The notes under the pieces were generated by a model. The model had not been told where the DNA came from and did not search any database. It saw only the letters and a list, made by a program, of their open reading frames with translations. DNA of 29,838 nucleotides from Pseudomonadota bacterium (GTDB taxonomy: Bacteria; SAR324; XYD2-FULL-50-16; JAHJRI01), in assembly GCA_022360105.1 (NCBI GenBank), contig JAKSDL010000410.1, positions 1-29,838 on the forward strand, written 5' to 3'. Below, one piece after another: positions 6,902 to 15,808 of the stretch (positions within the stretch are counted from its first letter, which is position 1; each line of letters begins with the position of its first letter). The position numbers were made by a program, and so were the translations under genes.

Positions 6902-9103
6902 ATGCCCGATTTTATGAAGTCACTCAAACGGCTTACGGAACAAAGCGATAGTGAACGGATCTATGTGCTGAAACAGGTCGCCCATCATATGCTTGGCGCA
7001 AAGTGGAAGTATTACCATAAGATCAAAAGAGGCGGGGAAGGCTTATCCATATTTAAGGAGAAAACCTTAATGGAGCAGATGAAAGCAACTCAATCTGCAC
7101 TAAGGTTTACCTCCAAAAGCGCAAAAAGCACTTATCGATCCGCCTACCAGAATTGTCTTAAAGATATTGCACAATATACCGGTCTAAAAAAAGAGCTGTT
7201 TCCGGAACTTCCGGAAGCGGTTGAAGGCCAGGAAACTCCCTCCCTGACTTCGCAATTCGATGAAGTGATTATTAGCTGGACCCCATTGAAGTTTTTTATC
7301 CCGGCCAAGAAAATCAGAGAAAAAGGAAAGGCAACTCAAAGGCATACGGAAGGCTTAGTGGCCAAATTATTTTTTAAGGTCTCTGCTTTTTATTCAGCGC
7401 CTGAAAATTGGAACAAGGATAAAATTTCACTGTATGTGCGGAATCTAGAGGAAAACTCGTCCTATCAGGATGTCGTTGCTGCGCTGGAACCACTAAAGAA
7501 TGACTTGAACCAGTTTGTCGAAGCTTATGAGCCTTTCAAATTTGGGAAGGCAACACTAACAAAGGGCGCAGAACAAGAATCAGACGCTTTTGATGATGCC
7601 ATGGCTGTTGAAAGCTTTGAATCACAGGTTCGGTCTCTTTACTGGTATAACATCATATACTGGGCGGTCGAGACGTTTTTATTCCGTTACTATCTCACTC
7701 TGATTACTTCGACCCGGTCTACACAAGCCATTCGGTATTTAACCGTCATATTTGAGTCCGCATTTGAAAAGGCTATTGATAACAAGAGCGTTTTTATCGG
7801 TTCCTTTGAAGTAGATCGAACCAAAAAAATATTTAGGGAACCCTTTGAAGAGTACAAGAAAAAACGTAGGGAAGACCCGAGATCAACAAAGCTAAAAACC
7901 CGAAAAGGTATCTACGAGACTTATCTATACAATCATAACCTGTTGGAAAATTTGACGATTAGTTTTGAAATATCGGAGATACCAGGTATCGATTCCGAAT
8001 GGGCGAAGTATTTAAAAGAATATTTTTTGGCACTTTATGTAGATCGCCCGGAAAAACCTGCGACAGAACTGGATGAGCACATGGAAGAAATTGCTCTTTC
8101 CAAAATTCCCCTGGAGATCAGGGAATACGCTTTCATGCAATTAATGGCGGTGATGGTGAAATGCACCCAGGCAAATCGCAAGGCAAGACATAAAATATTG
8201 GAACGATTTAAAAAGCGAGTTGTCGCTGACAAGGAATTTGCAGAAAAACAGATCCTGGAAATAAAGAAGCGGGGTGAAAAACAGATTCGAAAGCTGGAGC
8301 GAAAATTCGCCAAAATTAAGCGTCTGAAGCAAGATGATGCAGCCCAGGTATTTGAAAATGATGTACAGAGTTTTCAGAAAAAGCTGGATGCTCGCTGCAA
8401 TTCAATAAGACAAAATGCTTCCAAAGAACTAAATGCTCAAAAGGAACGACTACAAATTCTTTTTAAGGAAATTGCCAAAGAAGATTCAGTGCATGCCGGC
8501 CTCAGTGCTAACTATATCTACAAACTCCTCGCGCAGATTGATGAGGACAGGGATTTTGTTTCCGGTTTTTTGAAAAGCACCATCGATAACGTTCAGCATC
8601 AGTATTCCAAAGAACTGGAACCGTTTTATGAGAACCTCTTTGAAATTCTTGATCCTTCCACCCAGGAAAAAATTGTGATTATTCAGGCGCTGAAGAAGTC
8701 AGGTGGAGAGAAAAGCATCAATTTGACATTGACGCAGGAAGAGGAAATGGAATTTGAAAATATGGTAGCTGAAATGAAAAGCAAGATAGAGCAATCCATG
8801 CCCGGTATTTTCAGCTGCAAAGTGTTTTTCCTTTCCCAGGCATTCCCTGTTGAAGATTTGTTTCGTATCAGCGTTGACAAGCAAAGCATGAAAAAGCTGT
8901 TGAGATTGAAATTTGCCCAGGCAAATACGGGGAAAAAAGTCAATGTACCTCCTGAAACAGCCAAAGCACTGCTGGTATTGAACATGGTGGTAAATCCGGT
9001 TCCAAAGAACAATTTGATTATGGAAGGGAAACAGGATGAACAAGACCCGCATAAAGCTATTAACAGTGCCCTGTTGAATAAGCTACTGGCGGACATTTCC
9101 TAG
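6902..9103 (+). CDS. Unrecognised 733-residue protein, tandem paralog A
   Basis: I do not recognise this family. The protein has no signal peptide and looks cytoplasmic and largely helical. Visible parts: a lysine-rich N-terminal block (32-75, with LMEQMKATQSALRFTSK), an aromatic segment at 245-268 (LYWYNIIYWAVETFLFRYY) that is hydrophobic but contains Arg and many Tyr, a highly charged probable coiled coil at about 425-525, and a C-terminal part with PSTQEK (585-590) and VNPVPKNNLI (697-706). It aligns over its whole length with the product of 9480-11672. Both proteins have 21 residues from Met to the shared IY pair, which supports the ATG at 6902 although no Shine-Dalgarno is seen. It follows the hybrid kinase gene by 75 bp, suggesting co-transcription and a signalling link. 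Function cannot be stated. Confidence 0.85.
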   Translation: MPDFMKSLKRLTEQSDSERIYVLKQVAHHMLGAKWKYYHKIKRGGEGLSIFKEKTLMEQMKATQSALRFTSKSAKSTYRSAYQNCLKDIAQYTGLKKELFPELPEAVEGQETPSLTSQFDEVIISWTPLKFFIPAKKIREKGKATQRHTEGLVAKLFFKVSAFYSAPENWNKDKISLYVRNLEENSSYQDVVAALEPLKNDLNQFVEAYEPFKFGKATLTKGAEQESDAFDDAMAVESFESQVRSLYWYNIIYWAVETFLFRYYLTLITSTRSTQAIRYLTVIFESAFEKAIDNKSVFIGSFEVDRTKKIFREPFEEYKKKRREDPRSTKLKTRKGIYETYLYNHNLLENLTISFEISEIPGIDSEWAKYLKEYFLALYVDRPEKPATELDEHMEEIALSKIPLEIREYAFMQLMAVMVKCTQANRKARHKILERFKKRVVADKEFAEKQILEIKKRGEKQIRKLERKFAKIKRLKQDDAAQVFENDVQSFQKKLDARCNSIRQNASKELNAQKERLQILFKEIAKEDSVHAGLSANYIYKLLAQIDEDRDFVSGFLKSTIDNVQHQYSKELEPFYENLFEILDPSTQEKIVIIQALKKSGGEKSINLTLTQEEEMEFENMVAEMKSKIEQSMPGIFSCKVFFLSQAFPVEDLFRISVDKQSMKKLLRLKFAQANTGKKVNVPPETAKALLVLNMVVNPVPKNNLIMEGKQDEQDPHKAINSALLNKLLADIS

Positions 9104-9149
9104 GTAACTGCTCTCATCGAAATTTCGGCCTTATTTAATATCAATCCTT

Positions 9150-9169
9150 GAAGGTCGAAACTGACCTTC
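9150..9169. terminator. Hairpin after paralog A, possible terminator
   Basis: GAAGGTC (9150-9156) pairs perfectly with GACCTTC (9163-9169) around the 6-nt loop GAAACT. It starts 47 bp after the stop codon of paralog A. Only a mixed TTCGTCG follows instead of a T-run, so intrinsic termination is uncertain; it could instead be a 3' stabilising hairpin. Confidence 0.35.
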
Positions 9170-9323
9170 TTCGTCGTCGAAATAGATTTTCTTCCAACGT
9201 ATTTTTTAAATTACATTCCTTACAAGACGAATCATTCAACACAGGGGCAGGTTATCAACTAAATGGACAATTGGATGTGGAAGATTTACAATGCACCAAG
9301 TTCAAGCCGATTTTCCAGCGTTG

Positions 9324-9345
9324 ATTTTCGATTGAAATCGAAAAT
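9324..9345. promoter_or_regulatory. 10-bp perfect inverted repeat, possible operator
   Basis: ATTTTCGATT (9324-9333) is followed by GA and then its exact reverse complement AATCGAAAAT (9336-9345). The 22-bp dyad lies about 135 bp upstream of the start of paralog B. The short 2-nt centre suits a dimeric DNA-binding protein better than an RNA hairpin, because a loop of 2 nt cannot close. Its regulator is unknown. Confidence 0.4.
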
Positions 9346-9479
9346 TTAGAACCTAAACCGTTATCAATGTTGCATTTGGATTAGAAATTGCAATCCTTTC
9401 CAACCAGCAACAAAAATAAGCTAAATACCATTTTCAAAACAGGTTTAACTCTATAACTCCGGAACTACTTTAATGTCCT

Positions 9480-11672
9480 ATGCTGGATATAATTGCTTCA
9501 GCTAAAAGCCTCAAAGACGAGACTCCAAGCGAAAAGATCTACTTATTAAAAGTGATCGCACATCAGATGCTTGGGCCTAAATGGGTCTACTTCCGCAAAA
9601 TCAAACATGCGGGAGAAGGATTTAAGCTCTTTAAGGAAAAGTCGCTCATGGAACAAATGAAAGCGACCCAGGCGGCATTAAAGTTCACATCGAAGCATGC
9701 CCGCAAAAAATTCAGGACCATATACAAGGAAACCCTTCGGGATATCAAGGCCAACACAAATCTAAGAAGTGAGGATTTTCCTCCTTCTCCGGAATATGAC
9801 GAAAAAAATCAGCTTGAATCTCTGACTTCTGAACACGATGAGGTTTTAATAACCTGGACACCAATTAAGTTTTTCCAGTCCGTTAAAACCATTCGAGAAA
9901 AAGGTGTTGCAACTCAAAGACATAGCGAAGGCTTAGCGGCCAAATTGATGTTTAAGGTCATAGGGTATTACGCAGCTGCGGAAAACTGGGATGAAGAGAG
10001 ATTGACTTTTTATTTGAGGAAACTGGACAGAGATTCCAGCTATCAGGATGTTGCCGGTGCACTAACTCCTTTAAAAGAAGATCTGCAGAAATTTACCGAG
10101 CTTTATGAACCCTTTAAATTTGGTAAGGTGTCTTTATCAAAAGATAAATCCACGGACGAAGGGGTGTTTGATGACACTTTTGGTGTCGAGAGCTTCGAGG
10201 ACGAGATCAAGACTCTCTATTGGTACCATTTTATTTATTGGGCAGTTGAGTTGTTTCTATTTCGCTACTATGTGACTCTGGCGACTGCAACGGACTCCAA
10301 ACAGGCTATCAGGTATCTGACGCAAATATTTGAACCGGCTTTGTTAAAGGCGATAGAGATCAAAAACGTCTTTCTGGGCTCATTTGAGACAGATCGCTCA
10401 AAAAAGAAATATCGTCTTCCTTACCGTAAATACCAGCAAGAAAAGAGAAACGAACCGTTAACCAAGAAAATAAAAACCCAAAACGGAATCTTTGAAACAT
10501 ATACCTATAATCTCACCATGCTGGAAGATGACACTATGGGGTATAGTATCGAAAACAAACCAAAAGAGGATTCTGAATGGGGCCGGTTTGTAAAATTCAA
10601 TATATATAGTGCAGCAGCATATAAATTGACGAAGGGAGAACCGAAACCGGAAGAAATTCCTTTTGATACAACAGAATATGCATTGATGCACATTCTTAAA
10701 TGCATGGTTAACTGCACCGGATATGAACGAACTGCTAAACACAAAATTATAGATCGATTTAAAAAACGATTGATAACTGATAAGGAACTTGCTTCCAAAC
10801 GCGTTAAGGAGGTTAAACAACGCGGTGAAAAACAAATTGGCTTGATGGAAAGAAAAATAACCAAGCTAAGAAGAATGAAACAAAGCGATGCAGCAGAAGT
10901 TTATCTGCGTGATATTGAAGCTGCTAAACAGAAAATCGAAGAAAAATGTGATGAGATTCTGGAAAGTACACAACTGGAAATAGCACTTCAAAAAAGAAGA
11001 TTGCAAAGTCTGTTTCAGGAGTTCACCCAGGATCAGGATGTGGATGAGGGTAAGTCAGCCAGATTTCTGCTCGCCTTGATTAGAGATCTTACTCCCCAGG
11101 GAGATTTCATGAGGGATTTCATCAAACGTGTTTCAGGGTTTATTCAAAACGAATACGAAACAGAACTGGAACCGTTTTATAAGAATATATTCAATATACT
11201 TAACCCTTCTACCCAGGAAAAGGTCATCCTGATTCAATCTCTGCAGAAATCGGGAGGGGACCAGTCTATTCACCTGCAGCTGACCGATGAAGAGAAAGAG
11301 AAAACAGAGAACATGATAAATTTGCTCAAGGCAAAAATTAAGGGAGGCATGCCTGATATCTTCAATTGCAAGCTGATTTTTCTGACCTCGGTAATCCCGA
11401 TCGAAGACCTGTTTAAACTTGGCATCGACAATAAGAGCTTGAAAATGTTACTCGGTCTGAAAGTGACATCTCCCAAAAACGCCAAGCCTACGTTACTGCA
11501 AGACGTTATTGTCAAAGCGCTTATGGTTCTAAATCTGGTTACCAATCCTGTTCCCAAGCACAATTTAATTCAACCAGGGCGTGAGCACATGAAAGACCCC
11601 CAACAAGCCATCAATGGGGCCATGTTGACACAACTGCTTTCAGATCTCCCCAAGCAGGAAGTACCCGCTTAA
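9480..11672 (+). CDS. Unrecognised 730-residue protein, tandem paralog B
   Basis: This is the second member of the tandem pair and is not assigned to a known family. It is colinear with paralog A from residue 1 to the end. Strongly shared blocks include LMEQMKATQAALKFTSK (16 of 19 residues identical in the block starting with the preceding KS/KT), YQDV, EPFKFGK, the aromatic LYWY...YWAVE.FLFRYY segment, ELEPFY, PSTQEK, and NPVPK.NLI near the C-terminus. The charged, probably coiled-coil region is about 430-530. No signal peptide or certain membrane helix is seen, and no catalytic motif is obvious. Full-length conservation of both copies, without frameshifts, argues that both are functional. 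The stop codon overlaps that of the convergent argH by 4 bp (11669-11672). No clear Shine-Dalgarno sequence precedes the ATG. Confidence 0.85.
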   Translation: MLDIIASAKSLKDETPSEKIYLLKVIAHQMLGPKWVYFRKIKHAGEGFKLFKEKSLMEQMKATQAALKFTSKHARKKFRTIYKETLRDIKANTNLRSEDFPPSPEYDEKNQLESLTSEHDEVLITWTPIKFFQSVKTIREKGVATQRHSEGLAAKLMFKVIGYYAAAENWDEERLTFYLRKLDRDSSYQDVAGALTPLKEDLQKFTELYEPFKFGKVSLSKDKSTDEGVFDDTFGVESFEDEIKTLYWYHFIYWAVELFLFRYYVTLATATDSKQAIRYLTQIFEPALLKAIEIKNVFLGSFETDRSKKKYRLPYRKYQQEKRNEPLTKKIKTQNGIFETYTYNLTMLEDDTMGYSIENKPKEDSEWGRFVKFNIYSAAAYKLTKGEPKPEEIPFDTTEYALMHILKCMVNCTGYERTAKHKIIDRFKKRLITDKELASKRVKEVKQRGEKQIGLMERKITKLRRMKQSDAAEVYLRDIEAAKQKIEEKCDEILESTQLEIALQKRRLQSLFQEFTQDQDVDEGKSARFLLALIRDLTPQGDFMRDFIKRVSGFIQNEYETELEPFYKNIFNILNPSTQEKVILIQSLQKSGGDQSIHLQLTDEEKEKTENMINLLKAKIKGGMPDIFNCKLIFLTSVIPIEDLFKLGIDNKSLKMLLGLKVTSPKNAKPTLLQDVIVKALMVLNLVTNPVPKHNLIQPGREHMKDPQQAINGAMLTQLLSDLPKQEVPA

Positions 11673-13171
11673 GGTACCGCTTCAAAGCAGCGTTTTCTTG
11701 CTTTAGCTATCTTCTGTTTTGTTTCACCAAGTTCCAGAGCAATAGCCTTCAAATGGTCCCGTTGATTGATAATCATCTTCTCGACAGATTCAACCGCCGG
11801 ACCTCCGGTATGCTTTTTTTGGTTGATTATAGACGATGGTGTATTCAATAAATTGACATCTTCAACTGTGATCTCTATTGAGACATTTGTTTCCTTGATT
11901 GCCCGAGTCAGGGCATCATGTGTAAGCTTTCCGGCTTCATCGCTGTATTTTACAGCCAGCGACAGGACTTCGTAACATTCTCTGAATGCCAGATCAAACG
12001 TTTGTGCCATCCAGTCAGCTACATCCGCTGCATTCATGAATCCCATCTGACATTGTTTTTCCATGTTTTTGTGTTTGAAAGTCATGGTTTTACAGACATC
12101 CGAGAGAATCAAGGGAGCACTGCTGCATTCTCTAAAAAGATCGATAATCAGATACTTTGACTGCTGTATATCACGATTATAACCACTCATAGAACCTTTT
12201 AAAATACCAAGCAAGCTAGTGGTAGTGCCATGACAGTAAGCAGCTTTGCTGCGAACGACCTCGGCAAAATCAGGGTTGCGCTTTTGAGGCATAATGGATG
12301 AGCCGGTGACATAGCGGTCATCAATATGCAGCATGTCGTAATACGGGGTGCTAAGTAAAATAATATCCTGAGAAATCGTGCCGAGATGGTTCATCATCAT
12401 CGAGAAATTGGATGCTATCATGGCTTCGTATTCACCTCTGGAGCAGATACTATCCAGACTGTTTTCATCAACTTTTTCAAAACCAAGAAGAGATGAGGAA
12501 TACTCGCGATCAATTGCCCAGGATGTTCCAAAAGATGCAGCGGCACCAAGGGGGGAGCTGTTCAATTCCACAATGTTTCGAGTTATTCGATCAGCATCTC
12601 GTAACAGTGCCTGACTCCAAGCCGTCATCCAATGTCCGGCCGTAGTTATCATAGCCGGCTGGTAGTGGGTAAATCCCGGCATAATCGATTTTTTTTCGTT
12701 TTCCGCTTTATCCAGGATCTGCCCAATTAACTGCAACAGGTTTTCTGCAGCAATGACCAACTGATCCCGAAGGTATAGCCTCATATCTGTAGCTACCTGG
12801 TCGTTCCTGCTTCTTCCGGAGTGAATTTTTTTTCCCGCTTCTGCGCCCTTTTGCTGGGTTATAAAATGTTCAATGTTAACATGAACATCTTCTTTTTCGG
12901 GATCCAGCGTGAATTTCCCATGTTCATGCTTTTCAAATAAATCCAGCAGTGCATTTGACAGCTCCTTTAGTTCCTCTTGTGAGATGATTCCCGTTTTGCA
13001 GAGCATTTTAGAATGAGCCAGATTGGTCCAAATGTCGTACTTAAATAAAACCTCATCGGCCATGGGAAGGCTTTTGACGTCCCTTCCGGCGCAGAATTCT
13101 ATATTCAGTTGATCGGGAGGCACGCTTAAACGAGAGCCCCAAATTTGTTGTTTAGGTTTGTTGCTAGCCAT
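11669..13171 (-). CDS. argH: Argininosuccinate lyase
   Basis: The 500-residue product belongs to the fumarase/aspartase superfamily. It would split argininosuccinate into arginine and fumarate, the last step of arginine synthesis, as a cytoplasmic tetramer. Seen: WGSRL near the N-terminus (WGGRF in typical ArgH), HSGRSRNDQVATD at about 117-129, MPGFTHYQ around 164-171, and the superfamily signature GSSIMPQKRNP with the catalytic-loop serine. The C-terminal HTGGPAVESV corresponds to the SYGGTSPEQV-like segment of standard enzymes. It is about 40 residues longer than the usual 460, with a small insertion after the N-terminal WGSRL segment. No other arginine gene is nearby. The start is supported by the WGSRL position; no Shine-Dalgarno is evident. 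Its 3' end overlaps the convergent gene by 4 bp, so antisense transcription between them is possible. Confidence 0.95.
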   Translation of the reverse strand: MASNKPKQQIWGSRLSVPPDQLNIEFCAGRDVKSLPMADEVLFKYDIWTNLAHSKMLCKTGIISQEELKELSNALLDLFEKHEHGKFTLDPEKEDVHVNIEHFITQQKGAEAGKKIHSGRSRNDQVATDMRLYLRDQLVIAAENLLQLIGQILDKAENEKKSIMPGFTHYQPAMITTAGHWMTAWSQALLRDADRITRNIVELNSSPLGAAASFGTSWAIDREYSSSLLGFEKVDENSLDSICSRGEYEAMIASNFSMMMNHLGTISQDIILLSTPYYDMLHIDDRYVTGSSIMPQKRNPDFAEVVRSKAAYCHGTTTSLLGILKGSMSGYNRDIQQSKYLIIDLFRECSSAPLILSDVCKTMTFKHKNMEKQCQMGFMNAADVADWMAQTFDLAFRECYEVLSLAVKYSDEAGKLTHDALTRAIKETNVSIEITVEDVNLLNTPSSIINQKKHTGGPAVESVEKMIINQRDHLKAIALELGETKQKIAKARKRCFEAVP

Positions 13172-13295
13172 AATGCGGTGATTTGAAATGTGTAATATAA
13201 TGAATTTCGGCCGGCATCCTCCATGTGTGATGAACAGCTACGGATTCGAAGATGCAATGAAAATTAGTAAAAACTAGTATAAATAAACAAATCAT

Positions 13296-14651
13296 TTATT
13301 CATCAAAAATCGGTTTTTCAAGCATATCTGTCATGCTGAATTCATCCGAAACCGGTTGAAGTTCATCCAGTGGACTTCCTTCGGCAAAAACAATTTCTCT
13401 GATAAATATGAATGATGTTTGCAGGATAGAAAATAGTGGAACCGCAACGAGAGCGCCAAAAATACCGGCAGCTTTTTCGCCTGCCATCAGCGCCAGTATG
13501 ACCAAAACAGGGTGGATTTCAGCTGATTTTCCAATAATTTTGGGATTAAGAATGTTGCCTTCAATGAAATGAATCAACAGTATCCAGGCAAGGATAGCAA
13601 ACGCACTAAAAATGCCGTTTGGATTTGTCAATGCCATCAGTAGGATAGGCACGGAAGAAATAAACACCCCAAAAATAGGAATCAAAGACGTAACTGTGGC
13701 GAGTAGTGAGAGGGTTAAAGCAAACTTAATATCGAATATCAAAAGTCCAATTCCGGTAAGAGTACCGTTAACCAGGCATATTATCAGCTGACCTCTGACC
13801 ACACCATGCAAACCTATGTTTTGTTTCTGAAGAAAAATATCGAATCGACTGAGAAATCGCTCAGGAAAAAGTCCTCTGAAAAAATCCAAGATCTGTTCAT
13901 GGTCTATGATTATAAAGGCCGCAACCATCAATGTGATAAAGGTCTGAAAAATAGAGCTAATCACTGAAAATACCACGGCCTGTCCAAAATCCAGAAATCC
14001 AAGCAAAATGCTCTGCAGATTTTCCGTGAAATCAGCCACAAATTCGTTGATGTATTGAGCAAAATCGAATTTGTCGATGTCATCTTGTAATTGTACTTTC
14101 GTGATTTTATGGGGGATAATTTCAAACCCTGCCTTTCCCTGTTTAACCTCAAATCGGGTATTCTGAAGGAATTTTAAGATATCATTTTGCGAATCATATT
14201 CGGATGTTTTGGGTAGAGCCTTGATTTCATTAGAAGATATTTGCTCTTCTTCGTTCTGTGTTTGCTGGACCTTAGGTAAGTAGGCGGCAATATTTTGAAT
14301 ACCCTTGCTGACGGAGGGAACCCATTTCTCAGAAAAACTTTTGCTGTAAGAGGGGATATCCTTGACCAGCAATTGAATTTCATTAGTCAGATTGATCACA
14401 AAATAAGCACCGCCGAAGGACACACTGGTGATAATCACCAGGTAAAGAAATATAATGGAAACACCTCTTGGAATGTGTCGTTTAAACACTTTTTTGGAAG
14501 AGATCCAAACAACAAGGGGTGTAAGTATGTAGGCAAGAAATAAAGCAAGTATGAAAATGGGAAGAACCCCTCTGAACCTGTAAATCAAAGCCAACACAAC
14601 AACAAAGAGGGAGACTGTGATGATTTGCTTTATTCTAAGGGATATATTCAT
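13296..14651 (-). CDS. AI-2E family (PerM-type) transporter
   Basis: The 451-residue inner-membrane protein has hydrophobic helices near 9-25, 30-50, 63-88, 225-249, 287-305, 308-340, 348-365 and 395-420. The family signature is clear near the C-terminus: EGNILNPKIIGKSAEIHPV (364-382) followed by GIFGALVAVPL. Members are proposed exporters or antiporters; the name comes from one autoinducer-2 exporter, and the substrate here cannot be told. The usual length is about 350 residues. The excess lies mainly in a hydrophilic stretch at about 100-200 (Gln/Glu/Lys-rich) that is longer than usual. The gene is 124 bp upstream of argH on the same strand, and co-transcription is possible but not evident. 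No Shine-Dalgarno sequence is visible before the ATG. Confidence 0.9.
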   Translation of the reverse strand: MNISLRIKQIITVSLFVVVLALIYRFRGVLPIFILALFLAYILTPLVVWISSKKVFKRHIPRGVSIIFLYLVIITSVSFGGAYFVINLTNEIQLLVKDIPSYSKSFSEKWVPSVSKGIQNIAAYLPKVQQTQNEEEQISSNEIKALPKTSEYDSQNDILKFLQNTRFEVKQGKAGFEIIPHKITKVQLQDDIDKFDFAQYINEFVADFTENLQSILLGFLDFGQAVVFSVISSIFQTFITLMVAAFIIIDHEQILDFFRGLFPERFLSRFDIFLQKQNIGLHGVVRGQLIICLVNGTLTGIGLLIFDIKFALTLSLLATVTSLIPIFGVFISSVPILLMALTNPNGIFSAFAILAWILLIHFIEGNILNPKIIGKSAEIHPVLVILALMAGEKAAGIFGALVAVPLFSILQTSFIFIREIVFAEGSPLDELQPVSDEFSMTDMLEKPIFDE

Positions 14652-14710
14652 TGTTTTGCAAAGTGTTTATAAACCAGAATGATCATGGTATTTTAAATTA
14701 TATTAGTAAG

Positions 14711-15004
14711 TTAGGCATAGTGGTAATCCTTGTTTTCAAACCAATGATGGTTTGCCGCCAAGTCAATCCCTGTTTCTTCACGATTTTGCGTCATGCAGCC
14801 GATTAGATTAAAAATTAGTATGTTTTCGGGGTAAAGACAAGCATGAATACACGCTTCCACTCCGGCTTCAGCAATAAACTGATCTTTTATTGAGTATGCT
14901 TTTGTCTCTAAAAATTTTCTAAAAGGTAATATATTAAGATAGGATAAAATGTTGAAACTATAACACCTTGCAAATGGCCGATTCACAGAGAGACTTGTAT
15001 ACAT
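14711..15004 (-). CDS. Doubtful 97-residue hypothetical protein or gene remnant
   Basis: This reading frame has no recognised domain and no Shine-Dalgarno before its ATG. The C-terminal two thirds (around SIKDQFIAEAGVEACIHA) looks protein-like in composition, while the first 30 residues do not. It could be a small gene, the decayed end of a larger gene, or chance in a 750-bp gene-poor stretch. It is listed with low confidence so that the stretch is not left undescribed. Confidence 0.22.
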   Translation of the reverse strand: MYTSLSVNRPFARCYSFNILSYLNILPFRKFLETKAYSIKDQFIAEAGVEACIHACLYPENILIFNLIGCMTQNREETGIDLAANHHWFENKDYHYA

Positions 15005-15403
15005 CTGTTTACGATTGTATTAATATTCGTGTAATTTTTGGGTTCTTTATTTGAAATAAGAGTTTGAAGATATGTGAATTTTTCCGATTGATAGTAAGGT
15101 CGACAATGAACATCTGACATCATCATCGCTTTACAAATACCAAAATCGGATGACAGGCTTCAATTGGGATTAAGCGGGAAAACTATCGGTTTAATTTTAT
15201 TCCGGTTACAGGCCCCGGTTGTTTGAGAATCGATTTTATTTGTATGATTGTTTTTTAACGATTATAAAAAAAGAAATACTGCCGGTTAACAAAATCAAAC
15301 GAAAATCAGTTAATTGTTGATCGATTTTTAAAAGTAAGTCTTATAAACAACCGGATTGCTGAATCTTCAGGCAGGCAACTCGGTTAGAACGAGCTTTTTA
15401 AGT
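15005..15403. other. AT-rich upstream region of the receiver cluster
   Basis: About 400 bp without a supported gene. It is AT-rich, with T-runs near 15230-15260 and A-rich tracts near 15265-15280, as expected of a promoter region for the plus-strand signalling genes. A TATAAA box lies at about 15341-15346, but no -35 element with good spacing was found. No repeat, hairpin terminator or RNA gene was recognised. Confidence 0.4.
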
Positions 15404-15808
15404 ATGAGAAAATTCAAAATCCTCATTGTTGATGATGACCTGGTATCGAGGAAGTATCTGCACGGGATTCTCAGGAAATACGGGACTTGTGAGATTGCGG
15501 CCAACGGAAAGGAAGCGGTGGAATGCTGTAAAACAAGCATTGAGAGCAAGGACCTGTATGATATGATATTTCTTGATATAATGATGCCTGAAATGGATGG
15601 GGATGAAACCTTGGAAGTCATCAGGAAGCTGGAAGAGGAAGCTAAAATTTCCGCCGGTCAAGGTGCAAAGATCGCAATGATCAGTGCATTAAATGACAAA
15701 AGAAACATATTGTCGTCTTTTTCCAAAGGATGTGAATACTACCTGGTGAAGCCGGTCCATCATCATAAAATCCAGGAAATAATGGAGGATCTGGATTCCA
15801 ACCGCTAG
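15404..15808 (+). CDS. Stand-alone response regulator receiver (CheY-like)
   Basis: The 134-residue product is a receiver domain only: acidic pair D10/D11, acceptor D58 in FLDIMMP, S94, and K116 in LVKPV. No output domain follows. A stretch of about ten extra residues between helix 3 and strand 4 (EEEAKISAGQGAK) is shared with the receiver at 18313-18708, and the two are closely similar throughout (EYYLVKP in both). It probably shuttles phosphate or acts by binding a partner protein. An in-frame TTG at 15356 would add 16 residues with no homology to the fold, so the ATG at 15404 is preferred, though neither start has a strong Shine-Dalgarno. It is the first gene of a four-gene phosphorelay cluster. 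Confidence 0.88.
   Translation: MRKFKILIVDDDLVSRKYLHGILRKYGTCEIAANGKEAVECCKTSIESKDLYDMIFLDIMMPEMDGDETLEVIRKLEEEAKISAGQGAKIAMISALNDKRNILSSFSKGCEYYLVKPVHHHKIQEIMEDLDSNR

Larger units (their letters stand above)
9104..9479. other. Intergenic region between the tandem paralogs
   Basis: This 376-bp spacer holds no supported gene. It contains two clear inverted repeats, listed separately: a terminator-like hairpin at 9150-9169 and a near-perfect palindrome at 9324-9345. The length and structures suggest that paralog B can be expressed from its own promoter rather than only by read-through. No promoter hexamers were assigned. Confidence 0.5.

Noticed and set aside
8683..9096. Minus-strand open frames at the end of paralog A
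   Set aside because: They are antisense to a region conserved between the two paralogs at protein level, so the plus-strand reading is the real one.
15356..15403. Upstream TTG start for the first stand-alone receiver
   Set aside because: The added 16 residues are not part of the receiver fold and the paralog at 18313 starts directly at the fold.
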